In this document: positions 33,646 to 43,956 of the stretch, in pieces
How positions within the stretch are numbered: position 1 is the stretch's first letter
Layout: each line of letters opens with the position of its first letter
Source: Dillenia suffruticosa
Taxonomy: Eukaryota; Streptophyta; Magnoliopsida; Dilleniales; Dilleniaceae
DNA length: 64,000 bases
Direction: 5' to 3'
NCBI GenBank assembly: GCA_033439265.1
Contig: JAVTVX010000031.1
Coordinates: 14,607,001-14,671,000, forward strand
Notes under the pieces: generated by a model
The model's database searches: none
What the model was told of the DNA's origin: nothing
Seen by the model: only the letters and a program-made list of their open reading frames with translations
Position numbers and translations under genes: made by a program

Positions 33646-35637
33646 TCAGATATCAAATTGTTTCTTCTCAATTTGGATTGGCAGTCCTTTATTGAAAACC
33701 GGCATTGGATCTCTGCAGAAGGAATTGTCTGCAATATTGAACTTCCATCTGAATCGAATCACTAAGTAGTGAATTATGGCAAGAGTTTCAAGTTTTGAAA
33801 ACTCATATCCAGGACACATCCGTGGACCTCCTCCAAATGCTACAAAGCTAAATGGTGGTGGTGTTGCCTGCTCATACCTCATTGGATCAAACTTTGAAGG
33901 ATTTGCGAAAATGTTTTCATCCATATGCGTCGTACCTAGTGCCCACATCACCTATTCATCACAAATTTGCAGATTAGTACCGTTAGCCAATCTTTTCTTG
34001 CTACATAAATCCTGAGGCAAAATTATGGTGATTTTAGCCCTGAGAACTAACATTTCATTGCCATATATGTTCATGTTTGAAATGAATATAAAAAGAAAGA
34101 GATTAAGAACAAAAGGATTTGTTCATACTTGCCACCCTTTAGGAATGACATATCCTCCGAATTCAATATCTTGAAGGGCTCTTCTGAAGGAGCAAAAGAC
34201 AGGTGAGGTGATTCTCAGAGTCTCAGTTGCCACTCTCCATGTATACTTCATCTTGGCTAAGTCCTCCCATGTGAGAGGCTCATCCAAAGCCTTTCTTTTA
34301 GCTATCTCCTCTTGTTCTACAACATTCATACCAAAAAGCATCCTTAAGTGAATTGATCATTACTCTCAAATCATTAAACAATCTTTTAGAGATCAAAAAT
34401 TCCTACCTTCAGCAACTAGAGCATACACAGAAGGATCACCAGCAAAAAGCCTGACCAAGAAGGTGATTAGGACAGAGGTTGTCTCATGTCCTGCAACCAT
34501 CGTAACGATGCAATTGTCTAAAATCTCCTCATCAGTTAGTGCAGCTGAATTGTCTTCATTTCGCAAGCTAAGCAAGCAAGTGATGAGATCTTGATTGGAT
34601 GAGCGTATTTGCTGCTCTAAGGCTGCTCTCTTCTCACGTAGAAGGTCCGTAATCATGCTTTTAATTTTCACACGGGCTTTTATGCTACGGTTGAATTGTG
34701 TAAATGGCAAGTTTATTGGAAATGACAATGTTCCCTCTAGCATTATTTGGAATAGTTCAATGAATTTATCTCTTCTTGTTCCCCTTTCCATTCCAAATAG
34801 AAGTGATGCCATTATGTTGAAGGTCAAAATCTTTGCCAGTGGCATCACCTATACATAAAAGATTAGTTTTAATTAAATGTTGTCCTCTATTTTTATTCAA
34901 GAAAACAATAGATGAAAATTAAAAAAAAATAAGTGCAGCATAAATTACAACTCAAACTACGAGCCTGATGATGCCCAAAGACTAGCAATACTAGTCATCT
35001 TCCACACCAACCCAACTCTCAGCAAAAAGAAAAGGCCAAAAGGCTCGTTTGGTCAAAGAATCCTCGAGATTTTTGCATGATCAAAGAGGCCCCATATGCA
35101 AAATAATGTTCTCAGGATTTGAGGATAGAAGCGTGTGGTGTTTACCTTGACCTCCTCTTTTCCATGCCAGTACATCTCAAGGTGTATTCTAATTTCTTCA
35201 TCCATTTTCGTAACATTTTGCTTTAGAGCTTCAGGTTTTAGGAATGACAAAAGTGCTCCCCTTATTCGCTTGTGATCATCACCACTCATCTCCAAGAGAT
35301 TTCGTTCACCCCATAGCCTCCTAACCGATGCCGGTTGACTGTTGGAAAGCAAGCTGCCATCACAGGTGTATACAAACTTGTTAGCCACTAGTCCTTGTAA
35401 AAAGACTGTTGGGGTGCCAAAAATGCTGAGCTTCCAGATGGGACCATATCTTCTTGTTCTCTCCCGAAGCCATTGTTCTGCAGTGTTGGTTCTCATGGCT
35501 CTTAAAAGTTGAAGGCTTTGACCTATTATTGGTAGGCCAAGAGACCCTGGTGGTACTCTCTTGTACCTCCTCTTGACGATGAAAACACAAAGAGGAAGAA
35601 CAATCAGAACTAATGTGAAACAAATTGAAAGATCCAT
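33646..35637 (-). CDS. cytochrome P450, clan 85 (CYP718/CYP716-like)
   Basis: A haem monooxygenase anchored in the ER membrane by an N-terminal helix (MDLSICFTLVLIVLPLCVF), followed by a basic stretch and the proline hinge PPGSLGLPIIG. Four exons (35,637-35,146, 34,848-34,407, 34,316-34,129, 33,951-33,646) join in phases 0, 1 and 0 to give 475 residues. The I-helix AGHETTS is at 283-289, the ExxR motif ETLR at 343-346, FDPMRY at 395-400 and the haem loop FGGGPRMCPG at 413-422 with Cys420 as ligand. All invariant residues are present. The FGGGPRMCPG loop and overall length fit clan 85, which includes triterpenoid and hormone oxidases. The C-terminus (YEFSKLETLAIIHYLV) most resembles CYP718 to me, with CYP716 or CYP728 as alternatives. 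The substrate is unknown. The gypsy element sits about 190 bp past the stop codon. Confidence 0.9.
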
Positions 35638-36344
35638 GGTTGGGGGAAGGAGGAGGGTGGGGAGGTATTATTAGGAGAGTGGAGAACCTATAAAAAACTT
35701 ACCACCCTGAACATGTTGAATAATAAAAATTGAGAGAACATTGACCGATTAAAAGTAGGTAATATAAGTTCCGACTTTTATTATAATCTTGTGTTTTAAA
35801 TTTATATTTTAAAATTATGTTGAATAAGATGTCAATATAGAATAATAATAACTTGCTTTTTCTCACCGTTTAGTCAGTAACATCAAGTATTGTTTTCTCT
35901 GTTTTCTTACTTTGTTCTAATATTGTCTTGTCCTGCCCCCTTGACATTATTTAGGTAACATTATCTAGGAATCTACCCATATTCCTTTTATTTATTTATT
36001 TATTTTTATAAATCATTAAGATTCGGTAATTACATTAAAACCAATTAAATTCGATTCGAATCGAAATGAACTTTTGGAGAAAACTCTCCCGATATCTATT
36101 TTCTCAATATACAAAATTTGAATTCAAAATATTATTTAAAAAATATCAATGTTCGGCTACTTTGATACCAATCCTTTCATATGAACAATCTTCAATGTAG
36201 CCAACATTTTCTGTTTGTTGTTATATTTTATAAGATGCCGTCCTAGTCTTAGTTTATTGAAATTATTAAATTACAAATTGATGATTTATTGGACTTACAT
36301 GATGAGTTTGGCTATGTTTAACTGAAATATTACGATGCTAGAGC
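35638..36344. other. P450 upstream region and AT-rich repeat
   Basis: The first 100 bp should hold the P450 leader and core promoter, though no convincing TATA box was seen on the minus strand. 35,995-36,185 contains a dispersed AT-rich repeat (ATTAAATTCGATTCGAATCG, ATATCAATGTTCGGCTACTT) with relatives at about 37,985-38,110 and 63,410-63,590. Confidence 0.5.
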
Positions 36345-37195
36345 ATGTGGGCCGATGAAAGACCCAAAAATCAGAATCTTTTGACTTATATAAGGATTTT
36401 TTTGGATAAAACAGTATTGATGCCGAGATTGCATCTTTTGACAGCTCTTTCAGAATTGTTGAGCATGAAAAGCGTCGGCAACATTCTTCATACGTGTGCA
36501 ACTCTTGGTGAGTGGATGTTGGCTTATTAATTATGTTTCAAGGGATATACATTTTTTTCTCAAAGTTAAGAAATTGCAAATATGATTCTGTAAGAGCTTT
36601 GCCTTTTGTTTTTTTCCCACAATTCAGTTTCATTTCCAACTAGATCTCCAAAGTACCAAACTGTTTTGTAGATATGGCCACAGATCATTCTCAGAAATGT
36701 TGTGAGGAACTAGTGGCAGCTGGGGCTACTGGCTCTTTGCTAAAACTGAGCAAGTAGAAGCATACCAGATCAGGAGGTTCTGAAACATGCTCTCTCCACG
36801 CTTAGAAACCTGGCCCGCTATTCACATGTCGCTGAAGTCCCAATAGACACTCATGGTTCTGTTGACACAATCTTGTGGGAGATTCTGAGGTTTGAGATTA
36901 TTTAAAACTCATGAAGAACAATGTAAATTCTGCTAGCTCTCCCATTTCAACTGTTCCTTAACGCTTATCCAACTGTTTCGGAACAAGGAGGACGTATGTT
37001 TCATTGCTTCTGAGCCATTGAAAGAGGATTTGTTTGAAAGAAAAAGGTGTTGAAGCTGTTTGTAAGTTGCCATTTCGGTTGCAATGGCTACACAGCCTTG
37101 TTGAAGATCTCACAAGGCGGGCAAATAATGAGAGGAGGTTTGAACTATGGCGAAGCTCATATTGCTTGTTTTTCTTGTTAGGGAAAAAGTTCATA
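36345..37195 (+). pseudogene. ASPM-like (abnormal spindle) C-terminal gene fragment, decayed
   Basis: Pieces read in changing frames: LLSMKSVGNILHTC (36,455-36,500), then ATDHSQKCCEELVAAGATGS (from about 36,678), a shifted stretch reading roughly VLKHALSTLRNLARYSHVAE (about 36,780-36,837), then SVDTILWEIL, FRNKEDVCFIASE, and KGVEAVCKLPF with LHSLVEDLTRRANNERRFEL (to about 37,160). This order resembles the armadillo-like C-terminal part of plant abnormal-spindle proteins. At least one in-frame stop and several frameshifts rule out function. Spliced spacing partly remains, so it looks like a truncated duplicate and not a retrocopy. Identity rests on recall of the family, so moderate confidence. 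Confidence 0.6.
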
Positions 37196-37252
37196 AAGTA
37201 TGGATTTTATTATTATTATTATTATTATATCCCTTTTGGTCGGGATGACTAG

Positions 37253-40200
37253 GAATGTTACGACAGTTGAATCGAGTTGAGTAGTGTTAATACCCGAGCT
37301 CAACTCAAGCGTTGGTTAGGTGAGCTCAAGCTCATTGAGCTTGCATTTCTCAAACTCGAATTCAAATTCGACTCAAAGTGTCATTAAATAGTGTTACGAG
37401 TTCAATTAAATTATATTCTTTTTTAATTAATCGATATCAGATAATATATTTAAAAGAGTATAGTTATAATCATAATTTCACGTATAAAAATTATTTAAAA
37501 ATGATAGGAAATAGAAATAATGTAGTTCTTTTTGCTTATAATCAGAAATTTTAAAATATAGATGATTAAAAAAAATTAGCCAACGGTTAACAGAATAACT
37601 AAAAATATCTCTTTGTTTTAATTTAATTTTTTTTAAAAAATAGTAATTATACAAAATTTTAAATTAATAAAAAAATAATTATTTTTCTATCTTAACAAAC
37701 TATTTATTTTCTGACATTCTTCCGTGATTCCTATTATACCCTTATGGGTATGGATTTGGTTTTGTTACAGCCGAGGAGTTTTTGGGGAAGACGTCTTTTG
37801 TATGTACAACTTTTAAGAGTTTTTTCATTTTGTGTTTATGATCAAACGTACCCTTTTTTACAAATTAAATTACTATTTAGAAAAAAAAGCAAAAAAAATT
37901 GCAAAAGTAGTTCAAAGATTTAATGCATTAAAAGAAAGGAGAAATACTAATAAGCTTTCAAAAGAAAATGTTTTTTTTATATATATTATCTGTATTCGAT
38001 AATTACGTTTATTTCAATTAAATTCGATTCGAGTCGATTTAGACTCTTAAGTAAGTGTAATTTTTTTAATAAAAAATATCAATAAAACAATAACTTTAAT
38101 ATCTCTTATAAAAATTTATATTTCCTAGCAAAAAATTTTACTCTAGTTAAAAAATATTAATCGTGAAATGAGATAATTGAAAAAAAAAACTGCTCTAGTT
38201 ATAATTTTCGAAACACTATGTTAAATTTGATATATTAGTATAATTATATTCAAATATTAAGTAATTAAATTATGTTATAAATTTATTATTACAAGTAAAT
38301 TTATTTAAACGTGGTCACAATTATTGGTCTTGTTTGAAAAATGTGTAGATGCTAGAGGTCGACATTATTACCCATTACCACATCAAGCATGTTTCTATGA
38401 GAGATGTGAACACTTTCTTCTAGGAGCCAACAAAATGTAAGAGCCCACACATGACCACTAGATCTGAATTTTTGCAGTCCTGCAAGGCACCCCGACCAAA
38501 ATTAGTGACAATATGATATTTTTAATTCAAAACCAGAGAAGATATTTTTGAATAAAGACATCAGTGTACGCAAGTTGCAGCCTTATCTGTTGCAGTTTTG
38601 ATTAATGAATCAGACGAAGTTGCAATCTTTGAAATTGACTTCAAAACCTCGCTCTCTCTCTGTCTCTCTCATTTCGGGGCTGTGCTTGCAGCCTTGCCAA
38701 AAAGGTGGGACTCTTAAGGACCCCTTTTTGAAGACAGATTCAGCTCCCTACCCACTCTCATGTTGGTCACATGCAGTAGCACAATGCCAACGGTTCATTG
38801 TGATTAAGGGATAGAGTACTTTTTCAACCCAAAAGGTTTGGTTAATTATAATTTGGGATTTAGTGTGCATGTTCTTACATCATACATAGAAGATTGGTGA
38901 TCTAGAAAAACTTAAGATTTTTGATAAAATATTAAACAAGTGTTATAGAAAGAAGAAAGAAAAATATAGAAGGGTTCGAACCCCGCATAAAAAGATCATG
39001 GGGCATCGTTAAATTTTCTTTTCTTCCTTTACCAATGTGAGGAATAGCAGGCAATAATTGTTTGAATTCAAATAAATGCTGTACAGAAAGATCCTGATCC
39101 AAGAGAATTCATTTTGTGTTCCTAAAATAGAAGATGTTGCCCGTTGATGGTTGGATCGAAAGCGGAAAGGCTGAGAAGCAGCTCTTGGTCATTCTCCTTA
39201 AAAACATCACTTCAAGGTTAAGAAAAGGCTCATCTTCAAAGCCACTAAAATTTCCAAAAATCCGTGTCTGTTTTTTGAGCGTAACAATAAATATTATGAA
39301 AATTAGTACTGAGCACCTATCTCTGTAAATGCATAAAATTTTTGTTTTCTAACAGTTGCTTGTGCCCCCATCAGAGAGAGATTGTTGCTCTTGAAGGAGG
39401 ACCCAATTTCACTCTTCAAGAGCTTGCATACGGTGTCGGATCCTTTGCATCCCTCTCCCGAGGGCCTTAGGATTCAAGGAAGGCAAATACTTGTCATGGA
39501 GTTTCTCATTTTTCATACGTTGAATTTCTAGATTTTAATAATCTAGTAATTTCATAGCAAGATATTACATCAAATAATGAAAAAATTAAAATTATTTTAA
39601 TTCTAAAAAATAATTTTTTTCCTTTCATTTTATAACATCTTGAATTTGGTAATCGATTAATGATCGATTCTGTTGTCAGATTATAAAGGATCCTTTTCTG
39701 TCAAAATCAAATAGCCCCATTCAACATCCAACTCCCCCCCCCCCCCTTCTCCCAAAAAAAGGGGTCGGTCCCGCTACCAAAAATTTCATGTCGCCAAACA
39801 AGTTCCAATCCATTGACCAGCCTTAAATCTGGCACAAAGTGACAACATTAAAAGCATCGAAGATGTGGTAATAGGCCATATTTTACGGCAAATAACAGGA
39901 AAAAGGAAAAAAAAAATCTCCTCCCACGTTAAGATTCTAATAACAGATGCAACAAGAATCCAGGATCTTTAATAATCCAAAAAAAAAGATAATAAAAATC
40001 CAGCATCTTCGGTAACTTCTCAAGAAAAATTGTCAAAATCTAGAAAATTGGAACCCAAAGAACTCCTCCAAACATCAATTATGAATTTTCAATAAATTTT
40101 GATAACATCACTTGTCTCTGAATATCCAAATAACAATTCAGAAATCCAAATCCAGTAAGTAAAATAACAATGTTAAAACCCAGAAATCCTTTTTACATAA

Positions 40201-40257
40201 ATCCATGGCATTCAATTCCCTAACCTAACAAATCCCTTCCAAATTCCTTCCATCAGT
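37253..40257. other. AT-rich intergenic region
   Basis: 37,255-37,400 has a GAGCTCAA/TTGAGCTC-rich repeat common in plant intergenic DNA. 37,985-38,110 holds a member of the AT-rich dispersed family. 38,972-38,984 has GGGTTCGAACCCC, like a tRNA B box, but no full tRNA or SINE can be built around it. The run CCCCCCCCC lies near 39,737. Short open frames at 38,605 and 39,134 show no family features. No gene supported. Confidence 0.5.
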
Positions 40258-40841
40258 TCAAGCAGCACTAGCACCTGACAACAAATCCGAACGGTTTGGC
40301 AAATCTGCGGGATTGATATAAAATCCCCTTCTAACAAATGATCTTGGAACTGTAACAGTCAAAACCCCATATTCGTATCCAGCAGAAATCCCATCAACAT
40401 CAACTCTATCAGGAAGCCTGAATTTCCTCATGAATTGTATTGCAGGCTTTGTTGATTCATCCATAGCCTCTGTACGTATTATAAGGTACTTTGAATCCTC
40501 AAGTTCCACCTTGATCTCTTCTTTCCTCGCACCTGCCATGGAGAAACAACCAAACCCCACAATAAAAATTAATAAATAATAAGTCACCTGGGTACTTCAA
40601 GCATTCTAGTAAACGTAGGATGGAAAATGCCTAAACACCACACCTTGGTTTGAAGTTGAGAGAAGAAATAAAATAAAAGATTGAAGGATTATGGATTACC
40701 GGGGAGGTCTGCAGTGTAAATGTGTGATTCTGGGGTTTCTGTCCAGTGAACATAATTTTCTGGTAGGAATTGGTAAGGAAAAAGGAGAGGGGAGGAAAGG
40801 AGGAAATTCCATGGAGAAGGTTGGAGAGTTGGAAACTCCAT
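40258..40841 (-). CDS. HSP15.4: class V small heat shock protein (HSP15.4-like)
   Basis: An alpha-crystallin-domain chaperone of the cytosolic class V plant family. Two exons (40,841-40,700 and 40,532-40,258) join in phase 1 across a 167-bp intron placed after ADLPG, giving 138 residues against 134 for the Arabidopsis protein as I recall it. The N-terminus MEFPTLQPSPWNFLLSS and HWTETPESHIYTADLPG begin the domain. The core follows (RKEEIKVELEDSKYLIIRTE, ESTKPAIQFMRKFRLP, GISAGYEYGVLTVTVPRS) with the G-V-L-T-V signature intact. An in-frame upstream ATG at 40,961 would add 40 residues; I prefer 40,841 because the family starts there. No convincing heat-shock element triplet was seen in the 150 bp upstream. 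Confidence 0.88.
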
Positions 40842-42057
40842 TCTTGTCTTGTTGGGAAGGAAATGAGAATTGAGAAGATTGCGGAAATGATGGTTGAGGT
40901 TGTTATTTATAGGACAGAATTTGGGATTGTGAGCCCAGAATAGGAAGGGCATTGGTTCCACAAAACTTTGAGGAATAGAATTAAAAAATAAAAATAAAGG
41001 GAAAAGTGTCGTCTATCTTAGGAGATGAAGGATATGAGGTTTGGATTCAATGTTTTAAGGGATGAAATGACACAAATACCCGTGGACATTTGGTGTCATA
41101 TCACGGCACGAGAATTTAAATAGAAAATAACAATAAAAGGATGTGAACATATGATGTCTTTGGCAACAGCTACAGTTGGATACTTCACATAAAGTCTTTG
41201 GCCTCAAAAAATTGCAAGGATCAACAGAACATAGAAAGGAAAGGAAAAAGGTAAACTCATCTAAAATGCCAAAGCAGGATAATTTGTGAGCAGCGTAAGA
41301 GGAAACTTCTAATCTTTGTTTACATGATGGAGGGTCTCAGACGAAATTAAGCAAGGAAAGTTCAATAACTTTATAGATGCAGCCATGGTGCTGACAAGAG
41401 TAGGAGTCGACCCATACATGACAAACTTGGTATCAATAGGGGACTTGGGCATCCCCAGATACCTGGCTTTCAAATTTATCCAGTTGATATTCATTGTAGA
41501 ACCATAATTTTCTCCATTTTTTCCCTTTACTTTTTTATATGCCCCTATAAAACATGTAACCATGCATGGAGCCAAAACGACTTTACCTTGTGAACTAGAG
41601 GTATATTTAGTATTCTCTAATCTCACACATTGAACAGTGCTCATACTCTGCCACTTCTGCTCAAAACTTTGGATAGCAAATCAATTGTTTTACATAATAG
41701 AGAATAATATTAAATGGAAATCAATAAGAAATACAGTGGATCTCCTTAACTGATACATTTCAGAGGCGCAATTCAATTGCCAGGGAGCATGTTCTAACTG
41801 CCTGCAGCAAATTAGTAGCAGAACTTGAAAAGAGAAAATACAGAACAGCATTTTTATACCACCTCTCCCCACCCAAAGAAAAGAAAAAGGGGTTCACAGC
41901 CAGCAGGGTAATATAATCACAAATAAAAAGAATGGCAGGCTTGAAGGTTTTTGGTATCTGGTCAACACAGATCATTCTGCCAGATTTTCGCCACTCGATG
42001 ATGATTTTACACAATTAATTCCATGGTGAACCTGGATATGGGATTCGTGATTCACAT
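40842..42057. other. spacer between HSP15.4-like and MYND genes
   Basis: Holds the HSP leader on one side and the MYND gene's 3' UTR on the other. A 111-codon minus frame at 41,309-41,644 has no recognisable family and no splice partner; it is left unannotated. Confidence 0.45.
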
Positions 42058-43956
42058 TCAAGTATTCACTCCAAGAACAAAACAGTTACTGTATGAGGGA
42101 AGATTGCTTGAGGGCCCATGATTCTTCAATGGAGACCGGAAAGGATTTGGAGTCACAGGATGAGTAATATGAAGTCCAGCAGTACGAAGAACATGTTTTG
42201 CATCAGTGCATGAGAGTTCAGATTGATCAGTGAAGAAGGCCGGAACACCCATGGACTTTATCACATCAAGAGCTCCGGCCCAGCTTGAATAGCTCTCAAG
42301 TCCGCAGTTCAATGCCACTACAACATTAGGACAAGGCAGGTAAGTGGCTTCCTCCTGATAGACGCCCCTAACAAGATTCAGTCTCACTCTACTGCTTATT
42401 CCTGATGTTGTCCCTGATAAGTTTGTCGGAACTTCAGGCCCAACCATCACAATCTGTATATTGCCCAATCCATTGAGTAGATAACCAAGCTCAGCAAATG
42501 CTGGCATCCAATCCAACTCTCCCTCGGGTCCAAGGTAATGGAGAATCACCTCTTTTCCTTTTAATAGCAAGTTTTTTGTGCTGATACTTAGTGTTGTTAA
42601 TATGTAATAAACCGTCAATGGGTGAGACAGGATATCTGCTACTGGACTGGACATTGGCAATGATCGGAGATTGTAGTACTCGGACCAACTAGAGAGAAGA
42701 ATTGGGCTTGAGACGCCATCTCTCAGATGGTTAGGAATAGGGGAATCATCAGGGTATTCTTCATCATCCAACCCACCCCACAAATCCCATGGCCCACCCT
42801 TAACAGGAAGCAAACCAAATGGGCAGTGAGAATAGCAACTACATTTTCTCCGCCACATGCCCTTTTGATGAATGTCCATTGCTTCAAGCCACTTGCAAGG
42901 TTGATCAACTACACATGGAAAAGTAAAGATTTTCATTGCCAACTCTTCTTCCCTTTCCATCATGGCCTTATAAAGTCCACAAATGCTCTTATGTGTTTCC
43001 TTCCACTGCTGCTTCTGACAAATAGAACTACAATAGACCACAGCGCGACATCGGCCACAACAAAGAGATTTGTCACCTTGAACTTCTTTCTCGCACGTTG
43101 CACATTGCCTGAAAACAGTAGAATAATTGCCTTTGGCATCAAAAAGGACCTCCTCCTTCGGTGGTTCAGCATATTTGGTGGGTGTAGAGCTGGCTGTTGA
43201 GCTGGACTTCTCATCATATGCCTGACCAGGTGGGTGTGACACAGTAACCGCAACAAAGTCATTTCCCTTGGCTATCTCTGGAGGCCACTGCACATCAACT
43301 GTCTCAATAAACGGTTCAAAGCACATCAAGCTCGACCACTTCGGAGCAGCATCTCTATCTTGCTGAAGCAATGGATGCACAAGAGAGATTGCTCTCATAA
43401 CTGCATATACAAACCTAAGCTCCTCAAGAGTTGGATTCCTAAACTGAAGCCCACCCTCAGGCATACAACGTGCAACATCAATAACAGGATATCTATCAGT
43501 TCCCGACACCTCCAACGACAGTGACCTAATCATTCTTTTATTCGAAGGTAACATCAATGACTCTGGCTCATAAGTGACCCTCAAAAGCTCCACATTAGGA
43601 AACCTAATAGTTTCTCTGGAACCGGTCATTCTCTGAGCATCAATATCTGATCGGAACATGTGAATCCCCACATCACCACCATCTCCACCGATAAACTGGA
43701 TACAAGGGAAAGGCTGTTTCTTGCCAGACCACTCTGAATCTTTCCCTACCCTGACACCAAACAGATGTCCCGGTCGCAATCTTTTCCACGGATCAGTTCT
43801 ATAAAGAGCTGCAGAAGCCCTAAATAATGACTTAATGAAAGCAGGAGCAATGCCTTCCGCTTTCATAAGACATGTTCCTGACCCAGGACCTAGTCCTGGA
43901 CCAGACCCAAATTGTTCCTGAAATCTAGCAAATAGGTTCTTCAAATGCAAATCCAT
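42058..43956 (-). CDS. MYND zinc-finger protein with MSS51-type C-terminal domain
   Basis: A single coding exon of 632 residues from the preferred start (MDLHLKNLFARF); an ATG 36 bp upstream (43,992) adds 12 residues. The start is preferred because plant orthologues begin MDLHLKNLF in my recollection. Counting from the preferred start, the MYND finger spans 285-326 with the spacing C-x2-C-x10-CC-x2-C-x5-C-x3-C-x8-H-x3-C (CATCEKEVQ, CCGRCRAVVYC, HKSIC), all ligands present. The second half matches the MSS51 C-terminal domain of MYND proteins (LSHPLTVYYILTTLS, ILHYLGPEGELDWMPAF, IQIVMVGPEVP). MYND fingers mediate protein-protein contacts; the plant protein's precise role is unknown to me. A 5' UTR intron is likely (AAAACG/GTAATG at about 44,313). 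Confidence 0.85.
   Translation of the reverse strand: MDLHLKNLFARFQEQFGSGPGLGPGSGTCLMKAEGIAPAFIKSLFRASAALYRTDPWKRLRPGHLFGVRVGKDSEWSGKKQPFPCIQFIGGDGGDVGIHMFRSDIDAQRMTGSRETIRFPNVELLRVTYEPESLMLPSNKRMIRSLSLEVSGTDRYPVIDVARCMPEGGLQFRNPTLEELRFVYAVMRAISLVHPLLQQDRDAAPKWSSLMCFEPFIETVDVQWPPEIAKGNDFVAVTVSHPPGQAYDEKSSSTASSTPTKYAEPPKEEVLFDAKGNYSTVFRQCATCEKEVQGDKSLCCGRCRAVVYCSSICQKQQWKETHKSICGLYKAMMEREEELAMKIFTFPCVVDQPCKWLEAMDIHQKGMWRRKCSCYSHCPFGLLPVKGGPWDLWGGLDDEEYPDDSPIPNHLRDGVSSPILLSSWSEYYNLRSLPMSSPVADILSHPLTVYYILTTLSISTKNLLLKGKEVILHYLGPEGELDWMPAFAELGYLLNGLGNIQIVMVGPEVPTNLSGTTSGISSRVRLNLVRGVYQEEATYLPCPNVVVALNCGLESYSSWAGALDVIKSMGVPAFFTDQSELSCTDAKHVLRTAGLHITHPVTPNPFRSPLKNHGPSSNLPSYSNCFVLGVNT

Noticed and set aside
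38965-38990. tRNA-like B box GGGTTCGAACCCC
   Set aside because: No A box, acceptor stem or anticodon arm could be placed around it; perhaps a SINE scrap.
41309-41644. 111-codon minus-strand frame
   Set aside because: No recognisable family, no splice partner, and it lies where the MYND gene's 3' UTR or spacer is expected.
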